A DNA stretch of 27,403 nucleotides from Acidothermales bacterium (GTDB taxonomy: Bacteria; Actinomycetota; Actinomycetes; Streptosporangiales; WHST01): assembly GCA_017354575.1 (NCBI GenBank), contig JAFMQP010000003.1, positions 1 to 27,403 on the forward strand. Direction: 5' to 3'. The position numbers and the translations under genes were made by a program. The notes beneath the pieces are model-generated. The model did no database searches. It worked only from the letters and a program-made list of their open reading frames with translations, and was not told where the DNA came from. Shown piece by piece: positions 23,185-27,403 of this stretch (position 1 is the stretch's first letter; every line of letters starts with the position of its first letter).

Positions 23185-25995
23185 ATGCACGTCAGACGCA
23201 AGCGCCGAGCCGTAACGAGGGGCCGCTTCCGGTTCCTCGGGAACGGCAGGCCCGCTCGCATCCTGATCGCCGGTCTCGCGGCCTTCGCCGCCGCCGGCGG
23301 TGGAGTGGCCTACGCGAGCACCGCCGTCTTCGGCAACCAGCAGGTGGGCGGCGAGTACGCCAACGGGACCCAGGTCTCCGGTGACCAGATCGTCAAGCCG
23401 CTCGGAGACCGCCTGGTCACCAAGTTCGGCAAGTTCATGGCCTCGTCGGTCAGTCCCGACGGGCGTTACCTGGCGGCGACCAGCACCGACAGGTCTGTGG
23501 TCCTGCAGATCTTCGACCTCTCCACCTACAAGCTCGTCTGGACGGTCGGCACGGCCTCCGGCGTCAACACGCGACTGACCGACGGCAGCGTCGGCCAGGA
23601 GGACCCGACGTTCTCGCCTGACGGCAAGTTCCTGTGGCTCCCCGAGACCAACGGGCTCACCCGGTTCGCGGTGAACCCCGACGGCAGCCTCGGCGCGGCG
23701 ACCTCCGTCCCGATCCCGGCGACGAACGGTCACTCGGCCCTGGTGGGCAAGACCGCCTACTCGCCCGACGGGTCGACGCTGTACGTCGCCGTCAACGGGC
23801 AGAACACGGTCAAGGCGCTCGATCCCTCGACCGGCGCCGTCAAGTCGAGCTGGGACGTCGGCATCGCGCCTCGTGACCTCACCTTCGTCGGCGACAAGCT
23901 CTACGTGAGCGACGAGGGCGGCCGCCAGGCGCAGTCCGGCGACACCACCATGGGTTCCTACGGCACCAACGTGCCGGCCAACGGGTACCTCGGCACGTCC
24001 ACGACCGGCACGGTGAGCGAGATCGACACCGCGGACGGCTCGGCCGCCGTCAAGTCCATCGACGTCGGGCTGCACCCCACCGCGCTGTACAACGCCGGCA
24101 ACGCCTTGTTCGTCACCAACGCGTTCGACGACAGCATCTCGGTGATCAACACGGACACGGACAAGGTCGAGCAGACCATCGACACCAAGCCGTGGCCGTC
24201 GTCGAAGGTCGGATTCTCACCCACCGGCATCACGCTGACCAGGGACAACCACCTGCTGGTCACGCTCGGCCGGGCGAACGCCGTCGCCGTCTACCAGTAC
24301 CACGGCGACCCGCAGGAGCCGGTGAACTACATCGGCCTCCTGCCGACCGACTACTACCCGGCGGACGTGGCCACGGTCGGCGACCAGATCGTCGTCACGA
24401 ACACCCGCGGCATCGACGCGCGGGGCCCCGAGCTGTCCTACAACAAGGGCCCGGGCACCGTGGTGGCGAGCGGTCACGGCACGCACAGCACCACCGGCTC
24501 GCTGACCCGCTTCACGCTGCCCAGCGATCAGGACATCGCGAAGTACACCCCGACGGTCTTCGCCCAGAACGGCTGGACCAAGAACGACGTCGCGCAGGCC
24601 ACCGGTCCGAAGAAGGCGGCCGTGCCGGTGCCGAGCCGCATCGGTGACCCGTCGACGATCAAGCACGTGTTCATGCTGGTCAAGGAGAACCGCACCTACG
24701 ACCAGGTGTACGGCGACGACAGCCGCGGCAACGGCGACCCGACGCTGGCGCAGTTCGGCAACAAGGTCACGCCGAACCAGCACGCGCTGGCCAAGCAGTT
24801 CGGTCTCTACGACAACTTCTACGACGTAGGCACCAACTCCGCCGAGGGCCACAACTGGATCATGCAGGGTGACAACCCGGAGTACACCGAGTCCTCCGCC
24901 GGCGAGTACATCCGCAGCTACGACACGGAGGAGGACGTGCTGGGCCACCAGCGGTCCGGCTTCCTGTGGACCGCTGCACAGGACGCCGGGGCGAGCGCCC
25001 GCAACTACGGCGAGTTCGAGTACACCGAGGGCAAGCCGGCCGGTTCGACGTGGCAGCAGTACTACTGCGCCGCGAAGAACGTCGACAGCGGCGGTGACCC
25101 GGCGCAGCTGACCGCTCCCGGTCTGAAGGGCAACTACGGATCGGTGATCCCGTCGCTCAACGACATCGCCAACCACACCTCGCCGCCGTTCGACACCTCC
25201 ATCCCGGACATCTACCGCTACCAGATCTGGAAGCAGGACTTCGAACAGAACGGTCCGTCCAACTTCAACATGATGTGGCTGTCGAGCGACCACACCGGCG
25301 GTACGGCCGATCCCGAGGCGCAGGTCGCCGACGGTGACGTCGCCGTGGGCAAGATCGTCGACACGATCTCGCACAGCAAGTACTGGAAGGACTCCGCGAT
25401 CTTCGTGGTCGAGGACGACAGCCAGGACGGCCCGGACCACGTGGACGGCCACCGCGCGCCGATCCAGGTGATCAGCCCGTGGGCCCAGCACGGCAAGGTC
25501 GACAGCACCTACTACTCGCAGATCACCATGGTCCGCACGATCGAGCAGATTCTCGGCGCCCAGCCGCTGAACCAGAAGGTCGCCGCGGCCTCGCCGATGA
25601 CCGGCGCGTTCACCGACAAGCCCGACTACACCCCGTTCACCGCGCTGCCGAATCAGGTCCCGCTGACCGAGGGCGTCGTCACACCGCCGGCCTGCGGCCC
25701 GGACACCCTCGGCAAGACAGGTACCGCGGCGCAGAAGCTCAACGCGGCGGAGGCCCAGAAGACCGCGGTGCCGGCCTCGGAGCAGGCCGTCGCCAAGCAG
25801 TGGGAGAGCTGGACCAACAACCAGCACCTCTCCGGCAACGGCGCGGTTCCGGACTATGCGCACCCCGCACAGATGAACCGCTACACCTGGTACCAGACGC
25901 ACGGCTGGAAGACCCCCTACCCGGGTGACTCCAAGATCTACGCTCCGGCGGAGGTCCCCGGCGGTGCGATCCCGGGCGTCGAAGGAGATCACTGA
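23185..25995 (+). CDS. secreted YncE-like beta-propeller fused to a phosphoesterase domain
   Basis: This protein of 936 residues has a basic N terminus and a hydrophobic segment at about 26-46, so it is exported and perhaps membrane-anchored. Residues about 50-470 form a YncE/YVTN-type beta-propeller; repeated blades carry phrases such as SVSPDGRYLAATS, TFSPDGKFLWLPE and AYSPDGSTLYVAV. Residues about 490-830 are a phosphoesterase of the PF04185/alkaline phosphatase superfamily, starting with HVFMLVKENRTYDQVYGD (Glu501-Asn502, Thr504) and later carrying VVEDDSQDGPDHVDGHR. In databases this arrangement is called bifunctional YncE family protein/alkaline phosphatase family protein; the substrate is not known to me. 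It is 3 bases after the permease gene and is the last gene before a strong terminator, so the three genes form one unit. Confidence 0.92.
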   Translation: MHVRRKRRAVTRGRFRFLGNGRPARILIAGLAAFAAAGGGVAYASTAVFGNQQVGGEYANGTQVSGDQIVKPLGDRLVTKFGKFMASSVSPDGRYLAATSTDRSVVLQIFDLSTYKLVWTVGTASGVNTRLTDGSVGQEDPTFSPDGKFLWLPETNGLTRFAVNPDGSLGAATSVPIPATNGHSALVGKTAYSPDGSTLYVAVNGQNTVKALDPSTGAVKSSWDVGIAPRDLTFVGDKLYVSDEGGRQAQSGDTTMGSYGTNVPANGYLGTSTTGTVSEIDTADGSAAVKSIDVGLHPTALYNAGNALFVTNAFDDSISVINTDTDKVEQTIDTKPWPSSKVGFSPTGITLTRDNHLLVTLGRANAVAVYQYHGDPQEPVNYIGLLPTDYYPADVATVGDQIVVTNTRGIDARGPELSYNKGPGTVVASGHGTHSTTGSLTRFTLPSDQDIAKYTPTVFAQNGWTKNDVAQATGPKKAAVPVPSRIGDPSTIKHVFMLVKENRTYDQVYGDDSRGNGDPTLAQFGNKVTPNQHALAKQFGLYDNFYDVGTNSAEGHNWIMQGDNPEYTESSAGEYIRSYDTEEDVLGHQRSGFLWTAAQDAGASARNYGEFEYTEGKPAGSTWQQYYCAAKNVDSGGDPAQLTAPGLKGNYGSVIPSLNDIANHTSPPFDTSIPDIYRYQIWKQDFEQNGPSNFNMMWLSSDHTGGTADPEAQVADGDVAVGKIVDTISHSKYWKDSAIFVVEDDSQDGPDHVDGHRAPIQVISPWAQHGKVDSTYYSQITMVRTIEQILGAQPLNQKVAAASPMTGAFTDKPDYTPFTALPNQVPLTEGVVTPPACGPDTLGKTGTAAQKLNAAEAQKTAVPASEQAVAKQWESWTNNQHLSGNGAVPDYAHPAQMNRYTWYQTHGWKTPYPGDSKIYAPAEVPGGAIPGVEGDH

Positions 25996-26042
25996 TCAGG
26001 ACGACTGATCGTCACGGCTGACGCGTAGCGCCGGCCTACGTC

Positions 26043-26079
26043 CCGAACGGCCCGCCGGTGATCCCGGCGGGCCGTTCGG
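26043..26079 (+). terminator. intrinsic terminator of the ABC/phosphoesterase unit
   Basis: The arms 26043-26058 and 26064-26079 are perfectly complementary over 16 bases around a 5-base loop (TGATC). A pyrimidine-rich stretch (GTCTCTTTCC) follows. It lies 48 bases after the phosphoesterase stop. Confidence 0.85.
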
Positions 26080-26140
26080 CGTCTCTTTCCGCACGGGGGC
26101 TCGCACTCCGGCGGTAGGTTCGGGTGGTGAGTCGCAGCAT

Positions 26141-26162
26141 GATCCGCGGCGGTCAGCGGATC
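26141..26162. promoter_or_regulatory. inverted repeat upstream of the TfoX-domain gene
   Basis: GATCCGC (26141-26147) and GCGGATC (26156-26162) are exact inverted copies around 8 bases. They lie about 50 bases before the predicted -10 and may be a regulator site. No binder is known. Confidence 0.3.
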
Positions 26163-26209
26163 CCCGTCCGGTCCGCGGGTACGGGACGGGCCGCGAGCGT
26201 GTCTCGGGC

Positions 26210-26215
26210 TACCCT
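26210..26215 (+). promoter_or_regulatory. -10 element of a probable leaderless promoter
   Basis: TACCCT fits TANNNT and ends 6 bases before the GTG at 26222, where transcription would begin. No ribosome site is present. Confidence 0.5.
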
Positions 26216-26221
26216 CGTCTC

Positions 26222-26554
26222 GTGGCCTATGACGAGGACCTGGCTGACCGCATCCGTGAGTTGGTCGGCGCGGAGCCGAACCTGACGGAGATGCGGATGT
26301 TCGGCGGGCTGGCGTTCCTCGTCGGTGGGAACATGGCGGTCGCCGCCGACGGCAAGGGCGGGGTCATGGTCCGGGTCGACCCGGCCGACTCCGACGAGCT
26401 CGTCGAGTCCGGCGACGCCGAGCCGTTCGTCATGCGCGGTCGACCGATGCGCGGGTGGCTGCACGTCGCCACAGAACACCTCCGAACCAGGAAACAGCTC
26501 GCCCGCTGGGTCGACCTGGGTGTCGGGTATGCGCGTTCTCTGCCGCCGAAGTAG
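26222..26554 (+). CDS. TfoX/Sxy N-terminal domain protein
   Basis: This protein of 110 residues consists only of the TfoX N-terminal domain: MAYDEDLADRIRELV, then EMRMFGGLAFLVGGNMAVAA (about 24-43), and later MRGRPMRGWLHV. In Gammaproteobacteria TfoX/Sxy controls competence, but single-domain actinobacterial versions are widespread and of unknown function, so no competence role is claimed. The start is GTG at 26222, six bases after a TANNNT element, suggesting a leaderless mRNA. Neighbours are a terminator upstream and a methyltransferase gene downstream, with no evident functional link. Confidence 0.88.
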   Translation: MAYDEDLADRIRELVGAEPNLTEMRMFGGLAFLVGGNMAVAADGKGGVMVRVDPADSDELVESGDAEPFVMRGRPMRGWLHVATEHLRTRKQLARWVDLGVGYARSLPPK

Positions 26555-26669
26555 CTACCTGACCTTTCGGCCGGCCTCGGCGAGGTCGCGCAGGCAGAAC
26601 AGCTCGAAGCCCACGAGCACGGCCACGGCCACGACCAACAGCGCCTGCTGCAGGGCAAGGACGTTCGTC

Positions 26670-26675
26670 TAACCT
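26670..26675 (+). promoter_or_regulatory. -10 element of a probable leaderless promoter
   Basis: TAACCT fits TANNNT and ends 6 bases before the ATG at 26682. The same geometry is seen at 3473-3485 and 26210-26222. Confidence 0.5.
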
Positions 26676-26681
26676 TCCCCG

Positions 26682-27335
26682 ATGGATGCGCGGAACCCGA
26701 AGCAGACGGTGCGGGAGGGGTACGACGCTGTTTCGCACCTCTACAGGGACGACGGCGGCGAGGACGGCCGGTACGCGGCGTGGCTCGCGGCTCTCGATTG
26801 GTTGCTGCGTCCGGGCGCGGCCGTCCTCGACCTCGGCTGCGGTTGCGGCGTTCCCGTCGCTCGCTCCCTCACCCGAGACGGCTTCCAGGTGACGGGCGTC
26901 GACTTCAGTGAGGTACAGGTAGAGCGGGCACGTGCCCTCGCACCGGCCGCCACCTTCGTGCATGCCGACGTCACCGACATCGCCTTCGCCGCGGAGACGT
27001 TCGACGCGATCGTCTGCCTCTACACGCTCATCCACATTCCGCTCGACGAGCAACCGCCGCTGCTGCACCGCATCGCCGACTGGCTACGGCCGGGCGGATG
27101 GCTGCTTGCGACGACCGGACACCACGCCTGGACGGGAACGGAACGGAACTGGCTCGGTGGGTCTGCGCCGATGTGGTGGAGCCACGCCGACGCGGACACC
27201 TACCGCACGTGGATCGCCGACGCCGGGCTGCACGTCACGTCCGACGAGTTCGTACCCGAGGGCGACAGCGGGCACCAGCTCTTCTGGGCACGTCGCCTCA
27301 TCGGGCGTCGGCCGCGGGCCCGCCCCAGTCGGTGA
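26682..27335 (+). CDS. class I SAM-dependent methyltransferase
   Basis: This protein of 217 residues has a Rossmann-fold SAM methyltransferase core. Motif I VLDLGCGCG is at 48-56, the acidic residue after strand 2 is Asp74 in VTGVDFS, the motif II region is FDAIVCLYTLIHIP and motif III is LRPGGWLLATT. It resembles the methyltransf_11/25 group that modifies small molecules, and the acceptor is unknown. It starts at the ATG 6 bases after a TANNNT element, without a ribosome site, so a leaderless mRNA is likely. Its 3' end overlaps the 3' end of a minus-strand cupin gene by 38 bases. Confidence 0.9.
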   Translation: MDARNPKQTVREGYDAVSHLYRDDGGEDGRYAAWLAALDWLLRPGAAVLDLGCGCGVPVARSLTRDGFQVTGVDFSEVQVERARALAPAATFVHADVTDIAFAAETFDAIVCLYTLIHIPLDEQPPLLHRIADWLRPGGWLLATTGHHAWTGTERNWLGGSAPMWWSHADADTYRTWIADAGLHVTSDEFVPEGDSGHQLFWARRLIGRRPRARPSR

Positions 27336-27403
27336 CGCCGCCGGATACCGCGATGTGCACCATCGTCTCGTCGTCCGCCGCGCCGTGCCAGTGCTCGACG
27401 CCG
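27298..27403 (-). CDS. cupin-domain protein, C-terminal part only (cut by window edge)
   Basis: Read on the minus strand from the window edge, the last 34 codons give VEHWHGAADDETMVHIAVS and then GGVTDWGGPAADAR before a TGA at 27300-27298. The HWHGA segment with a following MVHIAV strand is typical of the end of small cupins related to quercetin dioxygenase-like or carboxymuconolactone-associated proteins. The two His probably belong to the metal site. The start and most of the gene lie beyond the window. It overlaps the methyltransferase gene tail to tail by 38 bases. The family call rests on a short segment. Confidence 0.65.
   Translation of the reverse strand, partial: GVEHWHGAADDETMVHIAVSGGVTDWGGPAADAR

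Noticed and set aside
26163..26190. Inverted repeat CCCGTCC...GGACGGG before the TfoX-domain gene
   Set aside because: The 14-base loop and lack of a T-rich tail make a terminator unlikely, and nothing else supports a role.
26555..26668. Short minus-strand frame translating to a hydrophobic segment followed by FELFCLRDLAEAGRKVR
   Set aside because: It resembles a small membrane protein or the start of a PLDc_N-type protein, but the frame opens after a stop without an ATG and only TTG/GTG codons inside the hydrophobic part could serve as start. It is possibly a remnant but too weak to annotate.

Overview
The window is very GC-rich DNA with tightly packed genes, many ATGA start/stop overlaps, GTG and TTG starts, probable leaderless genes, a Tat-exported enzyme and two DinB-superfamily proteins of the kind linked to mycothiol. 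Together these point to an actinomycete (Actinomycetota). I cannot place it more finely from sequence alone.

Left part (1-5200): a large Tat-secreted glycosidase-like protein on the minus strand (194-3196), a small DUF664/DinB protein (3485-4009), and a membrane-anchored secreted protein ending in a 14-glutamine tract (4261-5199). Bases 1-193 hold nothing I recognise.

Centre (5269-19697): a catabolic island. An acyl-CoA ligase runs leftward (5269-6927). A tight operon of about 12.7 kb runs rightward: carboxyltransferase (beta) and biotin carboxylase/biotin carrier (alpha) subunits of an acyl-CoA carboxylase, a 30-codon mini-ORF, a crotonase, a TIGR03084 protein resembling mycothiol-dependent maleylpyruvate isomerase, an AtuA (acyclic terpene utilisation, DUF1446) protein, a second ligase, a PaaG-like crotonase, an acyl-CoA dehydrogenase with a relocated catalytic base, a third ligase and a TetR repressor. 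The divergent promoter region carries two copies of one palindrome, each overlapping one of the predicted promoters, so the TetR protein probably controls both directions. The gene set resembles the Atu/Liu logic: activate an acid, dehydrogenate it, carboxylate a 3-methyl-branched enoyl-CoA and hydrate it. No HMG-CoA lyase, thiolase or hydroxyacyl-CoA dehydrogenase is present in the window. The substrate is unknown; a branched or isoprenoid acid is an inference.

Decayed strip (19698-20860): a frameshifted PaaI-type hotdog thioesterase on the minus strand, then the remnant of an ABC exporter that lost most of its ATPase domain.

Right part (20861-27403): an ABC ATPase, its permease with an extracellular tail, and a secreted beta-propeller/phosphoesterase protein, closed by a strong intrinsic terminator (26043-26079). 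Then come two short, probably leaderless genes (a TfoX N-terminal-domain protein and a SAM methyltransferase) and the 3' end of a minus-strand cupin gene cut by the window edge.
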